A DNA stretch of 64,000 bases from Marchantia polymorpha subsp. ruderalis (GCA_037833965.1 AP031352.1:6614501-6678500); one strand, 5' to 3'. Shown: positions 1 through 14,039, counted from the first letter of the stretch. Numbers and translations are program-made. The notes: a model not told the origin generated them from the sequence alone.

Positions 1-1020
1 CAAACTGTATATTAGATTGGAAAAAGCTGCTTAAATTTTTTGACTGCCTAAAAGAGTTCTAAATTGAAAATCTTAAAGAGAAACTCCATGTTACAAAGAG
101 TAGTCAAATATGAAATTAATCCAAGAGAGACTAAGTTTACAAAGACATGATTTATTAACTGAAAGATATAATTTATGTCATAGAGAACTTTTGTACGTCA
201 TCTCAAAAGATAATAATCATATTTAGACTATAGAATATAGATGTACATTATAGTCGGTATGACTAGAGTTGACAAAGAGATACACTTATTTCAAACATTT
301 AAATTCATTTTTTAGTACAAGCAAATTTTATTACTGATGTGTTTATTCCTTAAAAAATTTGGGAAAAAATTACACTAGAGTAAACTAAAATTAAACTTTA
401 ACCTGAACATGGTAAAGTACAATATAATATAGAAAAAGCATAATTGCAACATCTGCAATGTGACATGTTTCAAAAAACTCTCTGAAGTAATCATTTTATT
501 CAAAGGAATGAATAACTTTGAATTAGTTCAATCATTCAATTGGATATAAATCATTCTCAAAATCAAAATGAATAATCACTAATATGACAAATCTGTTTAA
601 TCAAATTGTTTATTTTTTTTGCTTCAGTTGTATGTACATAGTGCCTTTTGCCTGATTTCGATTTCTTTAGCTCATAAGCTAGCCTAAATATCTCGGAGTT
701 TTCTAGTTTATATATCTAATTTCAATTAAAACACGTATCAAATCATAAACTTTTACTCATGTAGATCTTGTACATATTTTGATTATGTACTACATAATCA
801 AAATAGAATGTATTATTGGACAATTTGAATCAACATCAGATCCTCATGAAACCTTAAGATATTTGAAGTTCATTTAATAGCCTTCCAATTTACCGAATTT
901 GAATTGAATTTTTAATCTCTTCGTCATCTCCTTACTGAGCTAATGAGTCTCGATCATTGCGTGGTTACATGTGTCTAGGTAGGCAAACTCTCTTTGTCAT
1001 CTCATAATTGAGTCTTGCTT
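1..1020. other. AT-rich intergenic DNA
   Basis: No open frame of useful length, no recognisable domain and no repeat that I can define. The base composition matches the other AT-rich spacers in the window. Confidence 0.6.
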
Positions 1021-2330
1021 GATGCTAACTTTGAGATTTGCTAAATTCTAGATCTGGGAAAGCTACTCAAACTGTCGAGTTTGCCACCGGAGCCAGTACG
1101 TGGAAACGAATGCTCATCCACTTCAAGACGGCTCGTTATCAAACCTTGCGTCGCTGTGTCATCAAGTGTGAAATTAAATACAATCGATCGACGACGACGC
1201 TACAATCGTTCGCGAGGATCAGAAATGGAATATAGCCTCAGGCCAGCCGTCGAAATGGACCCTCAATTCGGATGAAGAGGTCCGAATTGGAAGACAATCT
1301 ATGAGATCTACCTTGAATTACAGTTGCACACACGGTAGGCGCGGAGTTTACAATGCATAACGGAGAATACAGTTCCACGCTGGATATTCATGATCCGCGA
1401 GTGGTAGTTGGCAAACGTTCCCAAGCCATGAAGAAAGAATGTCAGCGTTTGGGCGGACCGTAACACGTCGCAATTGTAATTTGCAACTCAGAGCGCCAAC
1501 GCTGGTACGTATCCCCCCCTGAGATGAAGCATGCCCCACCCTTGACAAGGAGGCCGGGAAGAGACGCCGCAGAGTCGACTTCGACTTCGAGAATCGGCTC
1601 AGGTCCGAGTTTTGCCCGTCGAAACCGCAGCCAGCCGGTCGGGAGTCAATGACATTAGGCGTAAGCAGTCTAAGCATCTGGTATCAGCAGCGGAAGTGGA
1701 GCTAAAGATTAGGCTGCAAGTAGGGACTGAACTTTGACTTAACCTTTCTTACATTTGCAGAAGTCCGCATGAGGTCCGACGTATTGACCATATTCCGGCG
1801 AGTTTATCTGCACCCGGATACGTGGTGGGTGACGTTATCTGGGGTGCGAGACACGCTTCTGAAAAGCCGGGTGATTACCGGTCTCCTCCCTGTACCAGGC
1901 CATGCTCACCTACCCATTTTCGCTCGTAGCGAGTCAAGATCTGCGATCTGACGGTTATTGAGCAAGTAAGGCCTCGCGAGCCCCAGGTAGGAGACGGAAT
2001 GGGTCAGCTTAGAAACCAGACAGGTGAGGAAGTCATAAAATCAATAAATCAATGTATCGATGGGGATACAATAAGGTTGACATGGGCTTGGTCCCCAATA
2101 GTATTTATGCTATGGCAAATGGTATGTTAATGACATGGAAAAAATACTGAATTAATGTGATGGTTCTCATACGAATGATACCAAGATATTTTTTCCTGGA
2201 TGAAAAAAATAAAATAATAAAAAATGCAAAAGTATCAGTTATTTAACTCGAGACTTATCAGCAAGATGTCAAAGTCTAGATACGCAGCCCCGTATATTGC
2301 GAAGTTTATTGTGAAAGTGGAAATGAGGTG
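1021..2330. other. Unassigned stretch of mixed composition
   Basis: GC content is higher from about 1050 to 2000 than in the flanks. Short open frames occur on both strands, the longest on the minus strand at 1348-1677, but none shows a recognisable domain or a consistent splice pattern. It could be a decayed repeat or an old gene fragment. From 2040 to 2330 the DNA becomes AT-rich again. Confidence 0.4.
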
Positions 2331-4051
2331 CAGCAAGAACCCAAAACATGCGTCGCCGTCTGTGAACACGGATCGCATAACGAGGGTCCGAGCGTCCAGG
2401 GCTGGACCGGAGTTGGCGCGGAACCGGGCCGTAGTAGGTGCGCGCATCGCCAACCCGGTGGCGCTGGCCGTCATCATTTCTCGTACCCAGCGGTCGCCAG
2501 CCAGGGGCTGCATGGCATGCTCGACGTCGAGTCTGACTTCCGTCCCTGGGTCCCGTCGCGCCCCAGCCTTCAATCCGCAGCACGCAACGTCGCCCGACCC
2601 GAACGGCGCGCGACGGAGGTGGGCCCGGCTCCGGAGCTGAAGCCCCAAGCCTCACTCACTCCCCCAAACCCCTTTGGCGGGCGACGGTGGTGGGAGCCAC
2701 TGGCCACATTCGACCCGTCAAGCTGATCGAAGGAAGGTGCAGGAGACAGAACGAGGTCGCAGGTCGAAGAGAGACGAGGCTTCGATTTGTGCACGCCTGG
2801 CTCTCGTTGTTTCCGCGCTTCGTGCTCCCGGCTGCTGTGCAGCCTCTGCGGCGCTGGAGAGGGAGCGAGCGAGCGAGCGAGCGAAGGAGGGACGGACGGA
2901 CATAGATAGGTTGGGACATACATAAATTCATAAGAAAGGGAACGAGGAAAGAAGCGGGTTGGAGAGATTAGTCTGGCTGGACGAGGGAGAGGGAGAAATA
3001 GGAAGGCAGGAAGGCCGAGGCATGAGTCCGGACTCGTGCAATTCTTGAACGGGGACGATTGCTTCCGCTCTGGGCCCCCCCACGAACTGCAATGTAGGGT
3101 TCTATCCCGGTTCACAATGCGTTCCCTCTCTGTAGTGATATGGCCGAGTTCTGGTGGGCGTTTCCCGCCTTTCCTTGAGCCTGACCGAATATTGGATTGT
3201 ACATGTCTTCCGAGTGCGGGAATATTGACATTTCGTGAGGTGTTTTTTTGTCGGTTTCTTTTGGTCTGGCGGCAAAAGGGATTCTGGTAAATTGTAGCGG
3301 GGATGTCGGCGATAGGAGTGGTGGAGTGTGGAAATATGGTCAGTCACTAGCATGGAATGCTGTGAGTGCAATGCGAACGACTGAGCGTGGAATTGGCAGA
3401 TTTTTGAACTTTTCAAATTCTGCCACGCCCTGTTTGTTCTTTCAAAGGGGGTTTCTCCGTCGTTGCGTAGGTTCGCTGTCGATCATGTACAGATTTTGTA
3501 CCGATGTCACTAATTGCTGAATTATGGCAAAGTTCGAGAACGTGTCTCTGGCATTGCAAATGCAGTGGAATGTGATTGTTATTCATGTGCTTTTGCATAG
3601 GTCCCTCTCGGAGTTATATTCAATCGGAGGTTGTATGTGGAGCAAGTTACTGAAAACAATCTTCGTCTCTGTTGTGTCCAGACAACTTGCCTTTCTAAAT
3701 TATCATATGCCAGCATGCCGCGATATTAGTTCTGTTCCTTACTTCAGGAAGCGGGAGTTGAGGAAATTGCCACTCCATCAGGTGCGGTGGTTAAGACTCT
3801 GAATGTTCAATCTTTTTGGATCTGAGTGGCGCGAATTTGAATGACATACGTTTGGACATAAATTCGCGAGTCGATGGACACAGAGCTGTTGGTTGCGGTA
3901 GAGGAAAAGCAACCCTAATAAACTCAATCGTTTACTATTATGCCTTAGAAAATGGTTCCAGGTATCGTCCGCTAGTTTTGTTCTAAAAGGGAAAACTCTG
4001 GTCGTCGGAAGTAAAGGTGTAGTCGGTTACAGAGGCTTGCCTACCTAGGAA
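2331..4051 (+). promoter_or_regulatory. Probable promoter and 5' UTR of the coiled-coil gene
   Basis: A GC-rich island covers about 2330-3020, with overlapping open frames on both strands. That pattern is usual for plant promoter and 5' UTR DNA and does not show coding by itself. A (GAGC)5 microsatellite lies at 2863-2882 within purine-rich DNA typical of a plant leader. The first ATG of the long spliced reading frame is at 4052. An intron between the GC-rich leader and 4052 is likely but its ends cannot be fixed. The minus-strand frames at 2235-2655 might alternatively start a divergent gene; I cannot support one. Confidence 0.4.
2863..2882. repeat. (GAGC)5 microsatellite
   Basis: Five perfect GAGC units in the presumed leader of the downstream gene. 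Confidence 0.85.
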
Positions 4052-7000
4052 ATGGAGGCATCTGTAGCAGTCGGAGGACATGGGGCTGGTTTGCCTCTGC
4101 AAAGTCAGGTCGGCCGGAAGGAATGGAGGGTGGTCACTGAAAGCAACGGAAGGGAAAGAATAATCCCCGCAGATGGTTCCGGAAATCAGACGAGAGTGAA
4201 CGCGGCAGGTCGCCCGCGATCAAATTCTGGAGCTTCCCGGAGGAGTAGTAGAAATGGGCAAATGTTTCATGCAGCCAGCAGTGGGCACTCAAGTGACTCA
4301 GATCATCATGGTGGCGAAGTAGGGGGTGCACACATGATGGGGGGCTCGGTACCTCCTCAGGAGTTATTGCCCCAAAATATCGGCCAGGGGGATGAGGCAG
4401 TCCTTTACGAGGAGGTATGATTGGAGAGAATGTGTTTGCTGATCGTTCAAGAATTTACTTTTCTTTTTACGGGACAGTCCTCCGGAATCGGGTAGATTAG
4501 GCCAAGAGGTACTGGGAAAGAGCCCGCAGGTCTTTTACCTTCTCAGAATGTTCGTTCATCGAGCATGGAAGGCCATTGGTACATGGTTTGGTGAATCGTC
4601 TTAGGAAGTCATGTTTTGTGATTTAATTGCCGTAATCCCTCACTTCACTCGCATGGGGAAATGCTTGGTGCACTTTTGAATGATTTGCACCTTGTATTTG
4701 TTCCGGTAAGCTGCATTTTCGTAAGTCGTCAACTAACTGCTTGTGAAATTTTGGAAGAGTGTACTCATTCACCTTCCCGTTTACACTCATATCCGCCAAA
4801 GCACATGAGGTTACCGGCCAAATTTGATTTCATTACTACCTCTCATCTTCGAAAGTTCTTATCTTCCAGATGCATCGTCCTCAGCAGCGGAACGAACATC
4901 TGGAAACCCAGATGAGCTCCATGTCTATGGATCCAGGAATGAATACCCTGGAGAGTCCAGATGAATCATTTCAACAACGCCTTCATGAAGTTTCCCGCGA
5001 GAGAGAGCGGCTCCAACAGGCAGAAGTGGAAATGAGGGCCCAATATATTGCCAGATCAGAAGTTGTGCGGATGCAAAACGGGCTTGATGAGCAGGCCAAG
5101 CAACATGCCGAGATTGTGAACAACCTACAGGTATCTATTTCTATAATATTATCCTATCTGTCCTTCAGTCTGCCGATGCCTTTAGCAGTGTACCCGGTGC
5201 CCCGCGGGTTAAATAATCGTCACCAGACCTCCCGCTACCCAAAATCCCATACCGATTGTACAAACCCGTACCCTTTCCTACTATTCTTCTAAGGGTGAGG
5301 GAGGACTGCCACTAGCAGCTCTTGGCGATTCCTCGACATAACCTCTGCTAAGTCGTAGAAGTACATGAAAGTACGGACGGTTGAGAACGGCAACAGTTTT
5401 AGATCCACTCTGTCATGCTTGTTATCACTTCAACTGTCCAGTAAGTGGTTGGAGTGACCATTATATGCTCTTCACAAATTGCAACTGTCGAAAACAAGAG
5501 TACCCTTTCGCGGCATATATTCACAAGCGAAAATGACGATTGTGAATAAGCATCAAAACCATCGCTCTCTACATCTCTGAAATATCGAAATCGATTTCCA
5601 GCTCGATCAGATACAATTTACCGTTTGTTCAAACCCGTGCTCTTTATCAACCGCAGTTTACACGCTGACGAAAACGTAAAACATACTCTCTGCTGTAAAA
5701 CGATGTGACAGGTACCTTAACTTGTTTTTTTAATCTTTGAACTTTTCCCATGAAAACTGTGGGCTTTTTTCTGTGCTAGTGTTCCGTGTGGAGATCGTCA
5801 ACGTCTTCCACGCTGTCTATGCAGAAATCTCACCATTAAGTTCGTATTACGCGTCGGCTGAAGGACTGGGTTGTTTCCGGTTCTTTTACTTAAAGAGTAC
5901 TAAATGTGTAAGTTTAAAACAGTTAAAGCTTCACCAGCTACAAGAGGCTTCTGAAAGCTTGGATGGCTGGATGACAGTTTTACCCGCTGCTATGTCTAGT
6001 CTGACCTCTGATGCTCTGACTGCGGGTGGCTGGTACATTTTTCTGCATTTAGTTCGGTGACTCGGAGTGCTGATTTTAGTGCGTGTTTACTATCCTTGCC
6101 ATCTGAGAAAAATTCCATGTATGATAGGAGCAAGTCCAAGATTTGTAGCATTAAATACGTCGTATGGAGGAACAGCTTGACACCTTGAGATGTATTGCAG
6201 GGTTGTTCTTTATAGCAGCGTGAAGAAGCTTGCGGTCTAGAGCTAAATGTGGATAAGATTCTTATCAAATATTTGAATGACGGCTGTGGGTGCTATTTAC
6301 TGCGCGCATGATATGGAAATACCTGAGGAACGTCTTTTCATGGTAGGGCCAAGTACAAGAAATGGAGCAGCAAATTCGTCATCTGGAGCAGCAGTTGGAA
6401 GAGAGGGAGCGTGAGTTTCATGTGAACCAAATGGAGACTAACGAAGCAGTAAGTTAAGCGGGTTTTGGAGTCATATGCATTTTTCAACTGTTTATCCTAT
6501 TTCAGTCCTTGATACAATCACATAGTATCGATAGTATATCTTATTCTGGTCGTCCTTCCAGGTCTGGCAAAAGGATGGTCTACTGAGAGAGCAAACAAAC
6601 GAATTGGCAACCCTGCGGTACGTGCCCATGTCATGTTCTGAATATTTAGCGGAGTCATTGGCTCATGCAAATCGATTCTCTACGGTTAATGCAGCAGTAG
6701 CAATTTCGACTGAGGAATTTCATTCAATTGAGCCAATTTGAATACAGTCTTATTGAAGGCTTATTTTTTTAACAGACGAGAACGTGACAGTGCGGTTTCG
6801 GAGCACAAGGCCGCAGCCTCGCAGTTTGATGCCGAGAGAGCAGAACTAATGACCCAGCTTGAGACCATGAAAGAGCAAATACGAGAGAAAGATCGCCTGT
6901 TGCAAGAGGCTGAAGAGCAGGTAGGCCTGTGCTCGAGTAGAAAATAACTTTCCTGGACTGAATCAAGATGGCCATACAGCAAATCATCATTCCACAAGTA

Positions 7001-10000
7001 TTCTCAGTGTTTTGAGTGATCTACTCAGTGACAAAATGATGGTTATGGACCACAGAATCGCAATTCCCAAGAACTCATCCTTTACAAAGATGAGCAAATG
7101 AGAGACGCACAAGCCTGGATGTCGAGGGCTACAGATATGGACGCTTACTACGTAAACACCAACAATAGCTTGCATAATGAGCTTCGGGAACGCACTGAAC
7201 AGATGAACAATCTCTGGGTTGGCTATCAGAGACAGGTACTTTCTTCCGAACAAAGGTTTTCTTTTACTGTAGAAAAAGTTGTATAGAAGGAAAGGAGATT
7301 GATGTTATGTGGTAGCGTTTAATGTCTATTCAGTCGCTAATTTGATTTTCGGATGTGCTTGGAAGATCCATATCGTACGTCAGATTCCTCTTTTTGGTCA
7401 TTTTAGATCTTATAAGTCGACGCCCTCAAAAGGCTTATTGTGACACTACGTCATTGTGAATTTTGTAGCTGGCAGACGTTGAGAGATACCATGCACAAAT
7501 GATCCAGAGGCTTCAGCAGGAGTTGACGGACGTTAGAGAACAGAATCGTGTTTTGATGGGTGCCGCAGCTCCTGAACGCTCAGAAAGCAAGGACCAAAGA
7601 CCTTTTACAGAAAGTAAGGACGTCGGACGAGTTGATGTGAACGATGAAAAGGGAACTAAGATCTCGTTATCAAACAACAACACCGCCAATCGAATCAAGT
7701 CGAACATTGCGGACAGCGGAACTGTCATTGCGAACGGGACAATGGAGGAGCTAATGCCGGTGCTCTTTCCGCGTGATGTGCCCCTTAAGGTTTGCCTAAA
7801 ACCTCGAGTGGCGAAGAATGTCTGAAGATAGTTTTGAAAGTCAAGCTTATGAGTGTTGTACCGGGTGTAATATATTGCTAGTGCAAGTATTCGTAGGGTG
7901 ATGGATTGTACTGCTGTGTATTCAGTCAGTGGTGTGGAGGCACGAAACTTTGAGCAGCTTCTGAACTTGCCCCGGCCTGCTCCCCAGTGGTTGTAGTATG
8001 TTGAGGTTCTGCGTAGCATCTTGAATTATACCAGCTTAGAATATTGATTTGTGGTTTGACAGTTAGATTAGATATATAAGAGAACGGCGTTGCCAACTAG
8101 AGGCGGAGTTTGATAGTTGTGCTATTGTCATAGGTTGAGCACCCGACGGGAATTCCTGTTGTACCGGCAACACTTTTGGGAATCACTCCTGTGCTTCCAC
8201 CATCTGGCCAAATAGCAGCTATCCACCAGTTCGGAATGCATCAGCAAGGGATGCCCCCGGCGTTGCAAGCCACTCCGGTGCCACTACCTCAGGCGTCTTT
8301 GGCTCAGTTGCAACCAATCACTGCTCTGTTGGCTCCTCAGCAACATCTGCCTCCTTTGCAGCACCAGCAGGTATGTTTGGTATTGGATGTTGAAGGATAG
8401 TCAGTGGTTTCGGGAGATGTACTCCTTCCGTGACTGAAGTTTTCATCTGTAAAACCACAGCACTCAGTCCGCTCCTTGATTATTTATAGCAAATCATCCA
8501 CCGATTTTCGAAGATTTCCTGGCAGTTATCTATAGAACCTCCAAAAATTCTAGATTGTCCAGACCATGTGTAACGGACTGTAGATTAGTGGAGGTGGTTT
8601 TCTTTTCTTCTTTTTCATGCATTGAAACTCAAGTGCGTCTCTTGTTGCAGGCAGTACATTATCATCACCATCCCCAACAGCATCAGTCCCCAATTCATCG
8701 TCTCTCCCAGAGGCCACAGCAGCAGCCGCTACAGCAACTGCAGCCAGCCGCACCATCTCAGTCTCCACATTCACAACAGCCATCTCCATTGTCTAGCCAG
8801 GCTCAGCAACCGAGAGTTCAAGAGCACCAGCATAAACAACAGGAGCAAGTGAATCTTGAGCAAGCTGTAACTCAAGGGGATGAACAGAGTGTGCCCTTAG
8901 CTCAGCCTTCTTCTCTGCCACCCCAACAGCACTCTCACAATCAAACAGCACAGCAGCTAAACTCACAGTTGCTGCATCAGTCGCAGTCAACCATGACAAA
9001 TGCCAGTAACGGCTCTGAAAAGATTGAGAGCTCACCTAAGTCTCAGCAAACACGACAAGACGAGCAATTGGTTTTACCAGATGACGGACAGCAAAAGCAG
9101 TCTGGGGAGGAGCTACAGAAACCTGAACTTGCTGCACAGCATCGCCAACAAAACAATCAGCAAGATAGACAGGTGCATATGGCACTACATGTCGTTCATC
9201 CAGGCCTCATGTCATACTTTGGTGCACTAGGAAGAATAATGAGTAGTTCCTTTTGACATTCTCCAAGTTTTGTTCGCAGAACCATGACCAGCGTAGGCGA
9301 ATGGATACTCGCTTACAACACTATACCCATCAACAAGGAAAACATGTACAGTCTCAAAGTCACCGTATATTTCCGCAAGAGAATATGATGACCCCGCAGC
9401 TTCAACACCAGCAAGGCATCTCAAGCAGCATGGATCATTTGGGAGGCGGAACACATTCGTCTTCTGTATCTCAAGAAGGTACTGAACACGGACAAATCGA
9501 GGGGGTGGCAAAGAAATCACTTTCTGAGAAGCAGGAGCATAACAATTCGGAACATCAACTTGTGAAGCAGCAAAACCATGTGGAGTCTAGCGTCAAGGTT
9601 GTAGAACCTGCGTTATTGGATGAGCGATCACTGCTTGCGTGTCTGGTGAGGGCGGTTCCTGCGGAACCTAGTGCGAGAATCCGGATCAGCTCTACTGTGA
9701 GTAGCTTGCTTACCATTTTACGTCATTGCTTTTGATCAATAAGAACATACGTTTGGCTCTAGCTGACAGTTTAGGCACGAATAACACGTTATGGGTTGAT
9801 TTCCGACGTGGAGTTTGCATCTGACATTTGGATCTATTCAGCTTCCAAATAGGCTTGGGAAGATGCTTGCTCCGCTTCATTGGCACGACTACAGAAAGCA
9901 GTTTGGAAGGCTTGACGAATTTGTTGGGGCGCATCCAGAGGTGCTATGACTTGAGAGACCGTTGGACCTTGCATTTTTTACCGCTACGAAAATTAATTTC

Positions 10001-10873
10001 TGTGTTCAAGTGTCCACTGTTTTGCAAAGTTGATATTCCTGGGTTTGTCACAAACTGACTGTCGAAGGATATGGTGGTCATTCTATAGCTTTTTGTCATT
10101 GAGGACGACCTGATTCATCTGCGAGAGGGTGCGCATGCCACTTTTTCAGCAACAACTGCTGTAGCAAAGGCGGCGGCGGCAGCAGCAGCCGTTACTCCTC
10201 CCGGACCGCCGACTCGGATGCCCAATGTTGCTGTTACACCTGTAGCTCAAACTCAGCTGCCGCGAGCAAGAAGCCTGAAGGGCGTAAATAATCCGCAGAA
10301 GGATAAGAAGGCCACCTCTGTTCCCTCACAAGATGCTGTATCTCATTCGTCATCAACTTCTCAGTCCACGAATTCAAGGCAGAATCAGGGTGCGGCCTCT
10401 AGCAGGACTGCAGTAGCCAATGGTGGCAATGTGGGTCAGCACCATATAGGTGGTACGGCGTCGACGAATAATGGTAACAAGGGTGAGTCGGGTGGTAGAT
10501 CCAGCGGAGCTCCCTCTAACCATGGCAACGATAACTCTGCAACCTACGAAAATGGTGGTTATAGTTCCGCTCGAACAAACGGTTATTACGGCAGCAGACA
10601 GCAGGGAAGGTGTGTTTAGTCTTTTGCTTGCGGTTTCATTTTGCTTATGTGCTGGGGCATGGCAAATCTTGCCCCTTAGCAGGTAAAGAATTCATGAATG
10701 AACCTTAGTTACATTTGGGTCACTTATGCTTCTCTCTTCTTATTTTACTGCGGTCTCTTCTTTTCAGAGGCTCCTTCTCCAATTCTGGTCAGTACAGGAA
10801 ACAAGAAAACCATGCTAGACCCCATACTCAAGAGGGCCGCATCATGGGGTCTGCTCCCACCGTTTCACAATAA
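4052..10873 (+). CDS. Coiled-coil, Gln-rich protein with a plant-conserved C-terminal domain (13 coding exons)
   Basis: Exons read: 4052-4414, 4870-5130, 6347-6448, 6562-6617, 6776-6920, 7056-7235, 7469-7789, 8134-8370, 8651-9172, 9280-9696, 9842-9940, 10089-10609, 10768-10873. Every junction is GT-AG and phase-consistent, giving 1109 residues. The N-terminus (1-121) is polar and Ser/Gly-rich. Residues of about 150-400 are Glu/Gln/Arg-rich and should form coiled coils. Residues of about 480-860 are low-complexity, rich in Gln, His and Pro. Near residue 870 a compact conserved block begins (LPNRLGKMLAPLHWHDYRKQ), continuing through LFVIEDDLIHLREGA into an Ala run. It resembles a plant domain I remember as DUF7725, possibly winged-helix-like; the name is from memory. 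The tail is Gly/Ser/Asn-rich and ends at TAA 10871-10873. Gln-rich stretches plus a small folded domain suggest an RNA or chromatin scaffold, but that is a guess. The function is unknown. Confidence 0.85.
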
Positions 10874-12186
10874 GGTACGTCCACTACGGTCTACGTTGAG
10901 TTCTGAACCGTAAGTTTTTCGTACTTAAGATGAGGGAAAATATCTCATATTCCTTCATTAATTGCGGATTGAGTTGGGGCCATCTAGCGATTTGAAAATA
11001 GTACTTGGTGATAATCCACGTTCGATCACGTAACTAAACTCTTTCAGGTCGTCTTACACGTTATTGAAATTTAATTTTGGTTCTCATGGCCAAACTTCTT
11101 CCCTCCAGCAAGAGGCGAAGCGTTGTGGAAATCCTTCTAGAGTTGAGGTGTTATCATTGCCATGCACAGCCCAACCGTGCATTTTTACAGTGTTCAGACT
11201 ATGTCAGGCACGTGCATTTTGTAGTACATTTTACAGAGAAAGAAGTCTTACGAAGTATTCTGCTTTGATTTCGGTGCTCGAGGACTGTGTCAGTTTCTGA
11301 AGGTCTGAGATTGCCATGGTTGTGTAGGTTTTGGCAGCTTCACAAGTATCGGAGAAGCATTCATTTACATATAAGTGAGATTATACGTTTCTCAGAGTTG
11401 AAAATTGCCATTACGCAAGCCGGACTCTCCCTTACACCAGCATGCTACCAGTTTCTTCCCTAGACTTGGTGCCTTGCTTTGGAACGGCGGAGACGTCCGC
11501 ACTTTTGTGGTCCTCCATCTACCGTGGAGTCATTAGTGCTTGCCATGGGAGGCAAGGAGGCAGTTTTTTTTTGTTGTGCGCTTGGTCCTTAATTGCATAA
11601 ATTCCTTGCAGGAAAGGCGAAGAGCTCGCTTTTAAAAAATGATATTCTCGTTAAGTACAGTTCACGGTGAAGCGAAGGCCACAGCCAAGGAATAGGACTA
11701 GTTAGTGTGAGTTCAAACGGATTCCACTAGGAAAGCCTATGAGTGCAGCATGCAAATATATCTTCGCTATACGCTTCCGTGAGTGCGGATGACTTCCTAG
11801 CTGGAATCTTGTAATGTAGCTAAGGGGGCCCGATTCCCAGCAGGCAACCTTCGGGATTGCTGAAAATATATCATTAGTGTTGACAAGAAATCGATTGCAT
11901 TGTTTGCCCGAATGAGCTGAGGGGTTTTTTTCCGTCTCATTTCAAGTGAACAAAAGGCCTGAACTCATGGACTACTTGGAGCGTGCTTATTATTTGCTTC
12001 TCCCGTGTATGGTGTGGGTACGAATTGGCCCTGAAGGGAGTATACGTGAAAAGATGGGAAGTACACCTTGAAGAGTAAGTAATTGAACCAATGCAATCCA
12101 CTGTAAAGGCACACACCCGGCACATATTGTTATTTTACACGCTTCGAGCACCAAGCATCGGTTTTACGTTTCTTCAAGATGTTTTA
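10874..12186 (+). other. 3' UTR of the coiled-coil gene and spacer
   Basis: A strong donor-like site directly follows the stop codon at 10875 (GTACGT), and a pyrimidine-rich acceptor ends at 11046, so a 3' UTR intron is possible. Nothing codes convincingly beyond this. The transcript end cannot be fixed. Confidence 0.45.
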
Positions 12187-12441
12187 TCAGCAAATCTTAG
12201 GAGGTTGAAATTTGGCAGATGACGTAGAGCCTGAACCAATTTGCTGAGATGAGTGTGCTGCGCCGATGCAATACAATCCTTGACGCCGGGCCGACTGTGG
12301 CCCGGATGCTTCTAGAAAGTTATTATGCCGCCATCTTCGTTGACATCTATAACCGAAGGATGACTGCTTTGTAGTGTTGGTACATGTGTCAACATAGCTC
12401 TCTTTGGCTGCAATTCTTGCTCTGTAATCGAAACAAAGCAA
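12187..12441 (-). other. Orphan exon-like open frame
   Basis: On the minus strand an acceptor-like site (ending GATTACAG) is followed by about 80 open codons to a TGA, rich in Ser, Gln and Arg with four Cys. It looks like a terminal exon, but the upstream side is AT-rich DNA with no partner exon. It may be a relic or chance. I recognise no family. Confidence 0.2.
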
Positions 12442-13677
12442 AGACTAGTTACAATTAATATTTGAATCGAGGTGATTACGCTTTACCAGAATTTGATACA
12501 TCCACGTCTTATGGTCGTTTCTGTTTATGGTATCAATTTATTTAGATTAAATTTGGTATACCTTCCTTCTAAGACAAATTCTTGTGAGGTTTCATTGTTT
12601 TAGCTTTTATAGATACGCAACGCTATGAGAATAAACTTCTTTGTAAATTTGCTGAGTATATTGAACAAGAAAAAAGAACTATTTTGTTAACACTAAACAA
12701 CGAAATATTTCAAGTGTAACTAGAAGTTTGTAGTGAAAATCAGGTATCAAATATATGATTTATAATCCAAAAAGAAATTTCGAGACATATACTTTGATTG
12801 TCAATTTAATGAAATTATTTCATTATGAAGATTACATACTTCTCTATCAGTAAAGTTTGCGCACTAAAAAGGAAATGAAGATATGATAAAACATTACAAA
12901 TCAAAAAGATTTAAAAAGTCAAGATTAAAATTTAAGTATTGACAACGGATTTGAATCTTGCAAAATCAAAAATTATGCAAAATAAATTTTGTTAGAATGT
13001 TAGATTACTGCCATGAGAATCATCTTGAAATTCAAATAAAAGGTATAATATAGATCCAAAATTTGAAAACATGAAAAGATGTATGTTTAAAATTATAAAA
13101 ACCTCTCTACTTCCTAGATTTTGTCAAAAAAGCAAAAAGTCGAAATAAAAGTAAAAAATTACCTTTATTTCGTTTTTTCACAAAAAAAAAAATCTACTTC
13201 ATAACTTATGCAATTAAATATAGATCAAATATTTATAATATAAGATTTAGATAAAATTTAAATCATTATCAAATACAATAACTTCACTAATTTATTTTAG
13301 AAATTTCTGTTTAATTTTTCAAAACAAAACTAGTAATGAAATAAACACAATTATGAAATATATATTCTTAATATTGTATAACACTTGGGTTTGATAAAGT
13401 AGTTCATTCAAAGATAAAACACCATTCCAAAGATGAAGAAAAAATCTAAAATGATTTTTCTCTTCTTACATAGATTGTACAAACAATAATTCTAACAAGC
13501 AAGTTATTGTTAACTTGTAGTTCTTAACTAACTAACGTTCTACCTAGCACATTCAATCTATATCTTACAAGCATATGGATTATATAACTTTATAATCATC
13601 TATCTTGGGGTAAATTAAAGAAAAGTTTAATCAAAATAAAGTTAAAGTCATTTTATGGTGCAATATTCACAATTGTC
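12442..13677. other. AT-rich spacer
   Basis: Very AT-rich, with no gene, no RNA gene and no clear repeat. It borders the decayed retroelement. Confidence 0.6.
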
Positions 13678-13732
13678 ATGTCAACAATCCGTGTATTTGA
13701 TAGATAGAAGTAAATGTTGTAAGGTTAAACCG

Positions 13733-13869
13733 CGTCTTGTTAACCATAGTTAGTCTAATCCTAGTTAAGCTTGGCCTCTAGTTAGAGTATGAGATACTTA
13801 ATCCGAGAACAAGCACGTTTGTGCTTCAATCTCATATATACACCGTAGAGGAGAGATAGTGGAGAGCTT
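13733..13869 (+). repeat. Left LTR fragment of the copia element
   Basis: About 137 bp align with the first part of the right LTR from 17414, sharing TCTTGTTAAC, GAGATACTTAATCCGAG and ACACCGTAGAG. The similarity stops after GAGAGCTT, so the second half of this LTR is missing here. A related second half lies inverted at 14229-14371. Confidence 0.8.
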
Positions 13870-14039
13870 GGATCACGTAGTATACCTTTCCAGTGTGTGA
13901 GGGAGGAGTAGAAGGGTTATCTGATGAGGAGCTCAAGGCTCAAAAATCTGTACATCTTGGAGTATACGACGATCTTTAAAGAGTCACAAGATATTGTTTC
14001 TCCGGATTTGATTTCTCATCTGTGGCACAGCCAATGAGT

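Noticed and set aside
2235..3115. Minus-strand frames of 128-181 codons near the first gene's leader
   Set aside because: GC-rich, low-complexity content on both strands, no domain and no splice partners. Promoter or leader DNA is the simpler reading.
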